DNA of 64,000 bases from Dipteronia dyeriana (lineage: Eukaryota > Streptophyta > Magnoliopsida > Sapindales > Sapindaceae): the NCBI GenBank assembly GCA_032871835.1, contig CM065297.1, positions 19,260,098 through 19,324,097 of the forward strand. Direction: 5' to 3'. The position numbers and the translations under genes are program-made. Each line of letters opens with the position of its first letter. Position 1 is the stretch's first letter. Shown here in pieces: positions 23,700 to 35,820 of the stretch. Under the pieces are notes generated by a model, which was given only the letters and a program-made list of their open reading frames with translations, did no database searches and was not told the origin of the DNA.

Positions 23700-24745
23700 C
23701 AAGCTCGATTCCTTCTTAAGGGTGGTAGCCCGACCAAAACATCATGAACACTATCTAGCTATTTCCTGGCCTGGATGGCAACTATGCCCTTACACTCAGA
23801 CCATTCTTGGGAGTGGTAGCCCAACCAAGGCATCAGGAGCGCTATCTAGCTATTTCCTAGTCTTGAGATCTGGCTTGCAACTATGCTCTTACACTCAGAC
23901 CCTTCTTGGGGGTGGTAGCCCGACCAAGGCATCAGGAGCGCTATCTAGCTATTTCCTGGTCTTGAGATCTGGCTTGCAACTATGCTCTTACACTCAGACC
24001 CTTCTTGGGGGTGGTAGCCCGACCAAGGCATCAGGAGCGCTATCTAGCTATTTCCTGGTCTCGAGATCTGGATGACAACTATGCTTTTACACTCAGACCC
24101 TTCTTGGGGGTGGTAGCCCGACCAAGGCATCAAGAGCGCTATCTAGCTATTTCCTAGTCTCGAGATCTGGATGGCAACTATGCTCTTACACTCAGATCCT
24201 TCTTGAGGGTGGTAGCCCGACCAAGGCATTAGGAGGGCTATCTAGCTATTTTCTGGTCTCGAGATCTGAATAGCAACTATGCTCTTACACTCAGATCCTT
24301 CTTGGGGGTGGTAGCCTGACCAAAGCATCAGGAGGGCTATCTAGCTATTTCTTGGTCTCGAGATCTGGATGGCAACTATGCTCTTACACTCAGATCCTTC
24401 TTGGGGGTGGTAGCCTGACCAAGGCATCAGGAGGGCTATCTAGCTATTTCCTGGTCTCGAGATCTGGATGGCAACTATGCTTTTACACTCAGATCCTTCT
24501 TGGGGGTGGTAGCCCGACCAAGGCACCGGGAGCGCTATCTAACTATTTCCTAGTCTCGATATCTGGATGGAAACTATGCTCTTACACTCAGATCCTTCTT
24601 GGGGTGGTAGCCCGACCAAGGCATCAGAAGCGCTATCTAGCTATTTTCTGGTCTTTAGATCTGGATGGCAACTATGCTCTTACACTCAGACCCTTCTTGG
24701 TGGGGGGTGGTGCCCGACCGAGGCATCATGAGTAGCGAGGGGGCT
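23700..24745 (-). repeat. 99-bp tandem repeat array of element B, about 10 units
   Basis: CTTACACTCAGA recurs every 98-101 bases (23791 to 24682). Three adjacent units near 23880-24060 are almost identical, showing recent local duplication. Plus-strand frames stay open across units because 99 is a multiple of three. Confidence 0.9.
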
Positions 24746-24936
24746 TCCCCGGCTTACCCCTGGTCTTAAGGCGATAATGTCGAAACTTTCCATGTAGACC
24801 CAAATCATTGTAGGACATAGTTGAAAAAGGAGTAAACAGGAAAAGGCAAGCTTTATTGATATGGAAGATGGAGTACAATACTGTCAGAAAAAATAAAAGA
24901 AGCTAGTCGGAGGTTGCCTGCTCCTAAGTCCCCTGT

Positions 24937-27900
24937 TCAAGGGTAGAATTTCCTTAGGTGATCCGCATTCCAAGTATGGTCGATGAGTCGGCCATCCATA
25001 TCCTCGAGCTTGTACGCCCAATTACGGATTAACATATTTATTAGGTAGGGTCTTTCCCAGTTGGGCGCTACCCTCGTCTGACCTCTTCTTGGTGTTCAAA
25101 GTCACTTTCCTGAGGACCAGATCCCTTTTTTAGAAGTTTCTGGTTTTAACCCTCTTGTTGAAGTACCTGGCAATCCTGCCTTGGTAGATTGCTGCCTTTT
25201 CAGCTGTTCGATCTTGCTTTTCCTCCAGGAGGTTTAAAATAGCTCGGAGCTTGCTTTCATTACTCCCCGGTTCAAATCGTTGGACTCTAAAAGAGGTCAA
25301 CTTGTGCTCTATAGGTAGGACTGCTTCAACCCCGAAGGCCATCGAGTAGGGCGTTTCCCTAGTAGTTGTTCTCCTTGTAGTACGGTAAGCCTAGAGGACC
25401 TCGGGAAGCTCTTCTAACCATCTGCCTTTCTTTTGTTGTAGCTTTTTCTTCAACAACTTCTTGATGGTTTTGTTCGTGGATTCCACCAAACCATTGGTCA
25501 GAGGGTGGGCTACCGAAGCAAACCGAAGGTCGATTCTCAAACCTTGACAGAAATCTCTGAATCGGGCATTGTCGAACTGTTTTCCGAGGTCGGTTATGAT
25601 GACCAGAGGGGTTCCAAACCTGTAAACTACATCGGTCTTGATGAACCTTGTTGTGTTTTCTTTCGATATCTAGGAGAGCGGTCCGACTTCAACCCATCTT
25701 GTGAAGTACTCAATCGCTACGATAGCATGCTTGGCCTGTCCCGGAACTGTAGGAAGCGGTCCAATCAAATCGACCCCCCCACATAGCAAAGGGGTAGGGC
25801 AAACTAAGGGACGACAAACGCTCTGGAGGGAGGTGACTCAAGTTTGCGGCCTTCTGGCACGCTTCGCAGGTTTGCACCAAGTTCTTAGCATCTTGATGGA
25901 TGGTCGGCCAGTAATACCCCATGCGGAGAACCTGATATGCCAAGGCCTCTCCACCTATATGGTTCCCGCATTCTCAGGAATGAACCTCTCTTAAAGCCCA
26001 CTTGGCATCTTCCGGGTGTAGACATCGGAGTAGGGGAAGGGATTTTCCCCTTCGGTATAAATGTCCATCCACCATGCAATATCGAACCGAGAGCCTTTTA
26101 ACCCTCCTAGCTTGGTCGGGCTCCCAGAGGAGTTTTCTGTCCCGTAGATATTCTGCTATTGGATCCATCCAGCATAGCTGTCGGTCCAGAGTATAAGCTT
26201 CCTTACCAGTCATAATGCTAGGTAGGGGGATTACTTGAAGAAGGACTCTGTGTGGTAAGGTACGGCCACCATAGGTAGCTATCTTGGCTAGGACGTCAGC
26301 CCGATGATTTAGCTGTCGACGTATCTGCTCGATTTTGAATCCCCTAATCTGGACCTGAGTTGTTGCACCAGTTTCAGGTAAGCAATCATGTTATCCCCTT
26401 TGGCCTGATAATTCCCGGAAACTTGGTTGACCACGAGTGAAGAGTCGCTCTTGATATTCAGGTAATCAACCCCTAGCTCTATGGCAGCAATAATCCCAGC
26501 TAGCAGGGCTTCGTATTTCGCTTCATTGTTTGTGGCTTTAAATTCAAACCTGAAACAATGGCAACACTCAGTTCCTTCTGGATCGATGAGGAGTATGCCC
26601 GCTCCTCCCTCTAATTGCTCGGAAGCTCCTTCAATGTAGAGAGTCCATTACTCGCAGCCCTCCGGCCAGTTGTCAGCTTCTGGAATCCTCTCAAGGGTGA
26701 CATCTGTTACCGCTGGGGTTGCCTGATCTGAAGGTACTGAAAGTTCGGCTATAAAGTTTGATAGTGCTTGAGTTTTTATCGTGGTCCTAGGCTTATACTT
26801 TAAATTGAATTGGGTAAGCTCTAGGACCCATAGAACCAGCCTTCCAGAAAAATCCGGCCTTTGCAAGAACTGACGGAGGGGTTGGTCCGTCACCACTGCT
26901 ATTGAATGAGCATGAAAGTAAGGACAGAGTTTCCTTACTGAGGTCACCAAAGCATAAGCGAGCTTTTCCAGCAGAATATAGTTCTTTTGGGGCTTGGTTA
27001 GAGAGCGACTCACATAGTAGATAGGTCGATGAATCCTATCATTGCATTCCTTGACCAAGGCCCCACTTACAACGGTTTCTGAAACAACCAAGTATATTTG
27101 AAGCTATTCTCCATGATTTGGCTTGACCAGCAGTGGAGGGCTTGTTAGGTATCTTTTCAAAGCTTGGAAAGCCTGTTCGCTCTCCTGATCCCACTTCATG
27201 TTTCATCCTTGCTTGATAGCTTTGAAGAAGGGTAGGCACTTATCGGTAGACCGAGAGATGAACCTTTTGAGCGCTGCTACCTGACCGGTCAAGGCTTGAA
27301 CCTGTTTAAGAGATGCGGGAGATTCTAGATTCAGGATAGCCGTGATTTTTTCTAGGTTAGCTTCTATGCCTTTCTCGTGGACCATAAAGCCCAGAAACTT
27401 CCCTGCCGTTACACCAAATGCGCAATTGGAATGGTTCAACCTCATCTGGTTTTCCCTTAGGATCATGAAGGTCCTTCGAAGGTCGTCCAGGTGGCCTTCT
27501 GAGGTCGAAGATTTAGTAATCATATCGTCGATATATACCTCTATTGACAATTCAATTTCGGGCTTGAACAAACGGTTGACTAACCGTTGGTAAGTAGCTC
27601 CAGCATTTTTAAGCCCGAAAGGCATCACTTTGTAGCAGTATAGGCCTTGTGCGGTGATGAAGCTGGTTTTTACTTGGTCCGCGGGATGCATCATAATTTG
27701 ATTGTAGCTGGAAAACGCATCCATGAAGCTCAGGAGCTTGTTCTCGGAGGTGGAATCGACCAACAAATCAATTTTTGGCAGAGGAAAACTGTCATTCGGG
27801 CATGCCCGATTGAGGTCGGTGTAGTCCACGCACATGCGCCACTTCCCATTTGCCTTCGTGACCATGACCACGTTGGCGAGCCATTCGGGATAACGGGTTT

Positions 27901-29551
27901 CTCGAATGAAGCCTGCCTGGGTGAGTTTATCCACCTCTTCTTGAACCGCTATATTTCTTTCATTGTTGAAGTGGCACCTTTTCTGCTTGACAGGCTTGAA
28001 GGTAGGATCCACCGCCAGTCGATGTGCAGCTAATGTCATTGGGATCCCCGGCATCTCCGCATGACTCTAGGCGAAAATATCGTTGAACTCCATGAAGAGC
28101 CTAATCAAGCCCTCTCTCATTCCTGGCTCAAGGGTAGCTCCTATCTTGACGACCTTCGAGGGATCGGTTAGTCGAACAGAAATCTCCTCTAACTTGTCTA
28201 CCGAGTGGCCGCTGGCCCATTCCCTTCTCTGTTCTTCCATGTCGGGCACCACAAGGCCTTCTTCGGGACAATCGGTGGAGCCCGCGTCTTCCAGGTTTAG
28301 TGTCAGGGTTACCCCGCCTTGGATAGTCATTACTTGGGTGAGCTGTTTTGCTAGAGCTGCTGGGTTAGCCGACACTGCGTAGCATTTCCTAGCTGCTTGT
28401 TGATCACCTCGAACCTCTCCCACCTTGTCTCCTACCGGGAACTTTAGGACATTATGGTAAATAGACAGGACCCCCTTCAGGGATGATAGGAATGGCCTCC
28501 CTAATATTGCGTTATAGGCCGACTGGGTATTAACCACTATGAAGTCGGTCATGATGTTTTGTTGAAGAGGTATGGTTCCGATGATCACTGGTAGGATTTT
28601 TGATCCTACGAGTGTGATGGAGTCCCCAGTGAAACCGTATAAAGGAGTTGTACAACTGTTGTAGCACCATTGCTTCAAGTTTAGTTTCTCCAAAGTATCT
28701 TTGAACAGAACGTCGATGTTGCTACTTGTGTCGACGAGCACGCGGTGCACCATGAAGTTGGCGATTTGTACTGTGATGACCATGGGGTCATCATATGGCT
28801 GCACGGTGTTATAGACATCTGCTTTGGTGAAGATGATCTGTGAAAGCTGGGAGGGGTTGGTCGGTCTCTGGTCGACCTTGAAGATATCTCGCCCCTCGTC
28901 CGTATAAGGGACCTTCCTCGCATGATTTTTCCTGGAATTGTTAGAGGTGCCGGCCAGAGTGGGACCTCCACTGATAGTGTGTATTACCTGAATTTGTTGC
29001 ATCAGGTCTGCATTCTCTCCCTTCCTCTTCTCAGCATGTTCCCGGATCTCAGCTTGCACCCCCCTTCCAGTTTGAATGTTCTCTCTGACTTGTTGTAAGA
29101 ACTCTATCAAGCATCCTCCCCTGATCAAAGCCTCAATCTGGTTCCGCAGGTTGTAGCATTCTGAAGTATTGTGCTCTATGTCCTCATGAAAGTCACAATA
29201 CTTGTAACGATTTCTTTTATCGACTGGGGCTTTCATAAGAGCGAGCTTCTGTAACAAATTTTTATCCCGGATGGCGAGGTAGACTGTTTCTCGAGAAACA
29301 TTCAAGGGAGTGTAACGGTCGTACCCCCTCTCATTGCGGGCTATAGGGGCCACTGTCCTGGGAGGTGGTAAAGCTTGAGGAGGAGCCCGTTTATCTGGAT
29401 ACCTTTCTGATCTGGGCTGAGGAAGAGGGAAACCGTATGTTGACTTATTAGGGGGTTTGTTCCGGCTTTTCTGATCTTGCTCAGGTCTGGGAGCTTCCTT
29501 CTTTTATCGCTTTTCGGCTCTCATATCGTCTTGCTCCATCTTGACCTTGAG
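24937..29551 (-). pseudogene. Retropepsin-RT-RNase H-aRNase H-integrase of element B, broken
   Basis: Reading downward: a CCHC-like knuckle (YCDFHEDIEHNTSEC) near 29160-29220; a retropepsin in which the active site reads DTSS instead of DTGS (about 28710-28760); RT (27203-28054) with the catalytic YIDD; a conventional RNase H (26648-27091); a second RNase H with ATNNEAKYEALLAGI (about 26480-26640), diagnostic of Tat elements; integrase zinc region with CEACQKA (about 25860); DDE core with ITDLGKQF and HPLTNGLVEST (about 25430-25610); and a C-terminal region ending FYP at 24937. In-frame stops near 28064, 27205 and 26645, a stop in the integrase core and several frameshifts make it non-functional. 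No chromodomain is visible. Confidence 0.9.
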
Positions 29552-30814
29552 TTACTCGTAGACCTCGATCTGTTCTAGAGACCGATCATAGGCTTCCTGA
29601 TAGGTTTCCAGAGGTCTCTTGGCAAAAGAACGGAATAGTTTTCTTGCCCACAAGTTTCTTCTGAAGTTGGCGAGGGTTTCTCTCTCCGTGAAGACTCCCA
29701 TCTGGATGACTTCCTTATGTAACCGTTCGAAAAAAGCCCAGAGAGTTTCTGCTCTCTCCTGGATCACGTATTGTAGATGAATCGGGTCTTTCAGTGGGGG
29801 TTTAACCCCCAGGAACTGTGAGCAGAAGTCAGTTGATAATTTGGTGAAGGAATCTACGCTCCCGACGGGTAGTTTTCTAAACCAGGTCTTAGCATAATCC
29901 GTGAGCGTAGTGGGGAACATCCGACACATAGGGGCTCTGGTTGTGTTCTGGACCTCCATCTGTTGAATGAAGCTCTCTAAGTGGCTCAGCGGATCTTCAG
30001 TTTCGGAGAACCTGTCAGCTGGCATTTTGAACTTAGGCGGGAGTTCTACCTCCTGGATCTTTCTAGTGAACGGGGAGTTCATTTCACTTAGAGGATCTTT
30101 CTTATCCTCCTTGTACTTCCCCTTCTTCATCAATTGGACCTCTTTTTGTAACTCTGCCAGTTGGTCCCTTAGTCGCTTGCTTTCGGACTTTCTTGAGTCG
30201 ATCTTGGATTCTTCACCATCAGATCCCTCTAATGAACTGGTGACCTCTACCCGGTTACTTCTTTTGAGGGTGCTTGCTCGGGGGCTTTGCTGACTTTCTT
30301 CATTTCTACCCCAGGCTTCTCTCATTGAAGTCGTTGAGTGGAGCAGCTCTTCCCGTCTCCGGGGAATAACATCTACCGCGGACTTGACTTGTCGTGGTTG
30401 GTAGCGTGGCAGCGTTTCGGGAACGTGGGGCATATGCCCTAGCCTATCCCGGATCGAGGTTGGGAGCCTCGCTCTGTTACGAGTTGATTCCCAAGGGGAT
30501 GACCCCAGCCGATCAAATGCGGGTTGCCAAGCCCCAAGCCTGCTTGATTCCCCTTGAATGCATAGACCCGTTTGTTGGATAGCTATACCCTTAGCGAGTA
30601 GTCGAAGACGGACGTTCTCTACAAAGGCCGCCGCTTGTTGGTCAAGCTCGACCTGACTTCCCAGAGGCGGATCCAGATCCCGCACAGTAGCTGGCTGGGT
30701 GGGAATTTGGCTATGGAGCTCAGATTTTTTCCTTTTCCTCGAAACCTTTCGTGTCGATGTAGCAGATGGTTGTCCTGAGGTGCCCTGCTGCCCTTGTGAG
30801 GAGCGGAGCTTCAT
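29552..30814 (-). CDS. gag: Gag protein of element B
   Basis: 420-codon open frame starting MKLRSSQG 79 bases inside the 5' LTR. A basic, Ser/Pro-rich N-terminus is followed by a helical segment (RDQLAELQKEVQLMKKGKYK) and the retrotransposon gag core containing PPKFKMPADRF and TDYAKTWFRKL (about residues 260-400). It forms the particle shell of the family. The frame ends at a TAG where related sequence in element A reads on (DEQLKVKMEHDD), so this stop probably truncates gag before the zinc knuckle, which lies in the following pol-side frame. Confidence 0.88.
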   Translation of the reverse strand: MKLRSSQGQQGTSGQPSATSTRKVSRKRKKSELHSQIPTQPATVRDLDPPLGSQVELDQQAAAFVENVRLRLLAKGIAIQQTGLCIQGESSRLGAWQPAFDRLGSSPWESTRNRARLPTSIRDRLGHMPHVPETLPRYQPRQVKSAVDVIPRRREELLHSTTSMREAWGRNEESQQSPRASTLKRSNRVEVTSSLEGSDGEESKIDSRKSESKRLRDQLAELQKEVQLMKKGKYKEDKKDPLSEMNSPFTRKIQEVELPPKFKMPADRFSETEDPLSHLESFIQQMEVQNTTRAPMCRMFPTTLTDYAKTWFRKLPVGSVDSFTKLSTDFCSQFLGVKPPLKDPIHLQYVIQERAETLWAFFERLHKEVIQMGVFTERETLANFRRNLWARKLFRSFAKRPLETYQEAYDRSLEQIEVYE

Positions 30815-30868
30815 GATGACTTTGAAATAAAGAACTTTTTGAATGTAAAAAAATAGTGGTGTGAGAGG

Positions 30869-30887
30869 TTTCCCACAGACGGCACCA
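30869..30887 (-). other. Primer-binding site of element B
   Basis: On the minus strand TGGTGCCGTCTGTGGGAAA starts five bases inside the 5' LTR. The corresponding sites in A and C differ by a few bases. I do not assign the tRNA from memory. Confidence 0.7.
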
Positions 30888-30892
30888 GAAAG

Positions 30893-31990
30893 TGTTGACG
30901 AAAAATTTGCTCGAGATGAGAAATTCCAATTAACACCCTCGAGACCACTACCATGAAAGCGGTGGCCGGGGTCGGTACCGTTGGTTCCCGACCCTGTTTA
31001 AAAGAGAGAGACGAGTGGTAATAACAGTAAATGGAAGCTGTATTATTGATATATTGCTTTAAGATGCAAATAACTCTTTTGTTTGCTCACAATCTCTCGG
31101 AGGAGTAGGGTGGTGGCAACTCTGTGCCCGTCAAATAATGGAGATTAAGGTGACCGTGTTCTGAAATCAGAATTTAGGCATTCCTTCTATGTGTATATCT
31201 GTTGTTTATGATTTTCTGTATGTCGCTCGATCTATCTCAGTTGTCTCTGTCGTTCGTTCTTTTCGTCTCTGTCTGTGTTCATCTATAAAAAATCGTCCAG
31301 TAGGTTTCAATTTCGTAAATACTTTGCCGTGATCACATGAATCTGTTCCCTCCTTATCGGACGGGATTTGTCATTTGAATTTGAATTGTTTCCGGATTCG
31401 ATGATATGGTAGACGAAGATAAGTTTGTTGCCTTATTTGAATTATACTCTTGACGTGCATGTGAACATTTCGTAGACACGATCCCGTGTGCACTCGTGCC
31501 ATGAATCTTCATGGAGGTCATCCTGCCTGCCGCCTATTGCCCCGTAGAGCGAGGTAGACCCCTGCTCTGGCTCTGTTCCTGAAAGCTTAAGATGGATTTT
31601 CCTTGACCTGTGGGGGCCTGAGGTGTTCTTGTAGACCTTCCTGGAAGGTAGCTGAGGTAATGCAGACTTAGGCGTGATTCCTCTTTTATGCCCAACAAGG
31701 ACAACAGGCTTCTGGAGAGGTTGGCTGGCTTCTTTCAAATGTCTCTTGAGCTGGGAGACTTCCCATGGCATTTACGGGGCGGTTGTGGAGCTCTACCTTA
31801 GAGCCGAGTTTCCCTGATAGATGGCTTGGAGAAGCCCGGGTTCTAGTGCTCTTGTAGGGGCTCGTCTTTGTCGCGCTTGGCCTGTTTTCTGTTTCCTGCG
31901 GGGTGGCTTTACGGTCTTTTCGGGCTTCATGAGTGTCGATTGTAGGTGGAAAATTTCTCTTTGACCCCTGGCCAAATTTCCCTATTAACA
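30893..31990 (-). repeat. 5' LTR of element B
   Basis: 1,098 bases, collinear with 19105-20231 with small indels (shorter near 31880, where one copy of a CCGGCCTTCCCTG-type segment is missing). It abuts target duplication AATAT at 31991. Confidence 0.92.
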
Positions 31991-32299
31991 AATATGAAAA
32001 ATAATAATTCATTCCAATTGTATTAGTTAGATAAATCATAGATTTTAATATTCATGATAATTCCAAAAATGAGTAAAGATAATGTAGTACTAAAAAAAGT
32101 AAAATAAATGTAATTACACAAATATGAAATGAACAATTTTTTATTTATTTTTGACTTATGGAAGTCAGTATTACATATTTACTTGATTGCCTCATTAAAA
32201 ACCTAACCAAGAAAAACTCAGTGGGATAAAAACTTGGTAAGGAAAAAAGAGTGCAATTGTATTATAACTTGCAAGTAAATACACATGTAAAAGTATAAC

Positions 32300-34373
32300 C
32301 TAGTTCTTGCCTTGGCCACTACCAGAAGGCTCATCAACATATAGATTGTTGAAATTTAGAATAAGTTCATTATCTACAGTTTGGTTTTGCAACCTTTTTT
32401 TAGCATGCTCCCAATCCTGAAGGCATGTTAATAGCTCCACCATCTCCGGAGACAAACAACTTCTTCTATGTTCAATTATGCATCCACTGGTGTTGATTGA
32501 TTGTTCTAAAGACACCGTGGATACAAGAATAACCGGCACGTCACATGCTAGGTGTGATAGAACCGAATACCTGTAGGTATAGGTCTTCCACCTTAACAAC
32601 AAATCAAACTCGTCCTTGTTTTCTACAACATCGAACTATGCTTCAAGGTACCTAATCAGTTCGGTACAAGAAGATGAGCCAGATCTTTACCCTGAAGAAG
32701 TACTTGCTGTTTTGTCCTTTTTTTTCGCCGTTTGAGAAGGCTTCAACTTGTTTGCTTCGGCTCTGTCTCCAGTTGTGTTGATTGGGGGGTGTCAATGTTG
32801 CCAAACCCGCTCTCTTAAATATGAAATATCTCGAACAACTTGGTTCAAATGTCAGTAATTTGTTCTGAATAATCTATTGACAAATTAGTACCAATAAACT
32901 CAAACAAAACTTCTAAACCAGATAATTTAACGCTATGATCTACTATAAGACTTAAGGCATAAAGTAGAGGAATGTTAGCCCAATATTTTTTCAACTTTAT
33001 TTTTATGGCAACAATTGCAGGGCCTAGATGTTCATCTTCTCTATAATTGCTTCACACTTCAGACATTTCCACTATCTGATGGATTTCCTAGGAAGATGTG
33101 AGGTAATAGACCTCATAAAGAGTTACAGTGGCATTGTAAAAAATCTTTAAATTTTGAACAGAAACCCTTGACATATACCAATCGTCTGAGGTAAGTGCTT
33201 TTGCTTCAGGACGATCAGTTTCTGTCAATTTCATGTTATAAAAACATGTAATGGTTGTATCATAATCCAAACAATTTTTCAGCATTAAGTAAGTTGAGTT
33301 CCACCTTACCGGCATATCAGTTTGGAATCATCAAGGTTTGAGACCGTTTAATGTACATTGTCTTTTGAATTCACTGAATCTAGGATTAGAACTGCCAATC
33401 CAAGAAATGGCATCTCTGATGCGATTTATTTGGTCACTTACTTGCTTTAAACTAGCCTGTACAACTAAATTTATAATATGACATACACACCGTTGATGAA
33501 ATAAATAACCTCTATCTTGCGGGATATTTCTTACTACAAACAATGCAATAGAGAATGTATTTGCAGATGTATTATCTAATGTGATGGAAATGATGTGATG
33601 TGTGATTTCATAAGTTTATAAAACAGAAAGAATGACATTAAAAATATTTTTTACGGTATGTGCAAAATCCGTAGGATGAAAACCAAGAATTCTTTTTGTT
33701 ATCCTCCATTCAGAATCTAAATAGTGTCTTGTGACACATAAATAGTCCAGTTGCATGTTCCAAACATCAGAAGTTAATACAACAGAGACACTTAGATGCT
33801 CTATATCAGCAATCAAGTCATCTCTTTGGGTTTCAAATAATCTTATCAAATCATTTCTAGTGGTGGTTCTAGAAACATGTTCAAATTGAGGGTTGTATGC
33901 AGATGTGATTAATTCTTGAAAAAATGGATTGTCACCAATATTGATCGGTTGACCAGTTTGTACAATGTATCGTTCCAAACACCCTCTAGTGTGTCCGGTG
34001 TCGAACTGCCACGTCGTAATGAACCCGTTTAGTTCTCATTGTAGTTGTGTCCGGGTTGTAGTGTTTATCTGTTCAGGTGCAGGTATGCATTTGAGCATAT
34101 GTCTTCTCAAATGACTGGTCCTTTTTGTACTTGTGGTATAGTCTTTGCACAAAACTTACATTTAGCTATGCTCCCGGTCATCCCATCTGAGAGTGTCATT
34201 TCAACTACGTCGAAACATTGCCAGACATTTGATGTGAATCTTTTGGGACGTGATATTGGTGTAACGACGGAACCGGAAGGTCCAGCTTGGATATGGGTCG
34301 GCTTGAAAATATCAAAATCATCGTTCAACATGTTCAAACTATCTGGAAAATAAGACAGCTGGTTACGATCCAT
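32300..34373 (-). pseudogene. hAT (Ac-like) transposase, decayed
   Basis: Start MDRNQLSYFPDSLN at 34373. A BED-type zinc finger follows (CKFCAKT near 34140). The catalytic region has LTSDVWNMQLDYLCVTRHY (about 33740-33790) and CVCHIINLVVQASLK (about 33430-33490), then a DMPVRWNSTYLML-like segment (33265-33310). The C-terminal hATC dimerisation domain has LACDVPVILVSTVSLEQ...GCIIEHRRSCLSPEMVELL (32390-32560). The frame is broken by stops and frameshifts at the BED domain end, near 33980, 33600, 33330 and 33085. It would have bound element ends and catalysed cut-and-paste transposition; this copy cannot. Confidence 0.9.
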
Positions 34374-34389
34374 TTTCTGAAATACAAAT

Positions 34390-35230
34390 ATCAACAAAAA
34401 ATATTAAAATAAATACTACACTTAAAATTCATAATTTACTAACAACAAATATTAAATTTAATACTACACTTAAAATCTTAATTTACTAACAAAACATATT
34501 AAAATTAACCACTATACTTATAATTCATAATGTACTAACACAAAAAATTAAAATAAATAACTACACTTAAAATTCATAATTTAATAAAAAAAAGTATTAA
34601 ATTCACTAATACAAATTAAATTGATAAATTTACTAACAACAAATATTAAATTTAATACTACACTTAAAAATCTTAATTTACTAACAAAACATATTAAAAT
34701 TAACCACTACACTTAATATTTATAACACACTAACACAAAATATTAAAATCAACTACTACACTTGAAATTCATAATTTAATAACAAAAATATATTAAATTC
34801 ACTAATACAAATTAAATTGATAAATTTACTAGTAACAAATATTAAATTTAATACTACACTTAAAAATCTTAATTTACTAACAAAATATATTAAAATTAAC
34901 CAATACACTTAAAATTCATAATATACTAATACAAAATATTAAAATTAACTACTACACTTAAAATTCATAATCTACTAACAAAAAATATTAAACTTAATTA
35001 CTACACTTAAAATTCATAATTTACTAATAAAAAATATTAAATTCACTAATACAAATTAAATTGCTAAATTTACTAACAACAAATATTAAAATTAATACTA
35101 AACTTAAAAATCTTAATATACTAAACAATAATATTAAAATTAACTAACTATGTACAAAAATTGATAAAGTAACTAACTAAATAAAAATGTTATCATTTAA
35201 TAACTAAAGTCTAAATATAAAATTATAAAT
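34390..35230 (-). repeat. AT-rich tandem repeat field in the hAT element
   Basis: Alternating units of about 55-60 bases built from ACACTTAAAATTCATAATTT and ACTAACAACAAATATTAAAT, with higher-order spacing of about 200-240 bases. It lies between the transposase start and the element's promoter end. Confidence 0.75.
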
Positions 35231-35812
35231 TTACTATCGAAAAATGTTCAACAAAAGCAATAAGAAAATTGTACCTTTAAACTTTGGTGTGTTGGTGGAA
35301 AGTTTAGAGAATAAAATAAGAAATTAGTATTACAAATTTTGTAGAGAGAGAGTAAGAATGAAATTGAATGAAAAAGTATAGAGAATTGGAGAATGTAGAG
35401 ATTCAGATTTGAGAGAATGAGAGAATGAGAGAGAGAGAGAGAGAGAGTGAATGGAAAATGAAATAGATGGAAGTATTTATAGAAAAAATTGAATTGTGGT
35501 TCAAAATATAAATTATAATTTTTCAAACCTCCAACGGTTGGATTTTGAATTCCAACCGTTGGAGGATTTTATTTTTTTAAACGGTCGAATGGGCTGCCTG
35601 ACGTACCGGTCCAGGGGCTTAACACGCCGGCTCCGTGTGCCGTTGTGGGTCAGCCTACCGGACCTGGCCCCTAAGGCCCGGCATGCGGCCCCTAATGCGT
35701 GCTGGGCTTGGCCTGACCTGCCTCCTTCACGAGCCGTGCTTGGCACGGCACATTTCCCTTCGCGGATCATACGGAGCAGCCTGTCTCGGCCCGGTCCATA
35801 TTTACACCACTA
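35231..35812 (-). other. Promoter-side end of the hAT element
   Basis: Contains a (GA)n tract at 35427-35447 ((CT)n on the transcribed strand, as in many plant leaders), AT-rich sequence, the hairpin at 35528-35565, a GC-rich subterminal block with repeated GGCC/GCACGG words, and the right inverted repeat ending at 35812. No gene. Confidence 0.55.
35528..35565. repeat. Perfect 15-bp inverted repeat in hAT subterminal region
   Basis: CCTCCAACGGTTGGA at 35528-35542 and its exact complement at 35551-35565, with an 8-base loop. Confidence 0.9.
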
Positions 35813-35820
35813 ATTTTGGG

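Larger units (their letters stand above)
19105..31990 (-). mobile_element. Element B: full-length Tat-lineage Ty3/gypsy retrotransposon
   Basis: 12,886 bases with both LTRs and exact 5-bp target duplications AATAT (19100-19104 and 31991-31995), inserted into the hAT element. Minus-strand order: 5' LTR, primer site, gag, protease, RT, RNase H, second (archaeal-type) RNase H, integrase, 99-bp repeats, antisense extra ORF, polypurine tract, 3' LTR. The dual RNase H and the antisense ORF between pol and 3' LTR are features described for the Tat lineage (Retand/Ogre relatives). Several stops in pol make this copy non-autonomous. Confidence 0.95.
18719..35812 (-). mobile_element. hAT transposon, split by element B
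   Basis: Terminal inverted repeats: TAGTGGTGTTAATATGGA at the left end, and the right end read inward TAGTGGTGTAAATATGGA. An exact 8-bp target duplication ATTTTGGG lies at 18711-18718 and 35813-35820, the size typical of hAT. Without element B and its duplication the element is about 4.2 kb. It carries an hAT transposase remnant on the minus strand (32300-34373), GC-rich subterminal regions and a long AT-rich repeat field. All lines of evidence agree on hAT. Confidence 0.95.

Noticed and set aside
23700..24745. Regular repeats resembling a CRISPR array
   Set aside because: Whole 99-base units are repeated without unique spacers, and the context is a plant retrotransposon.
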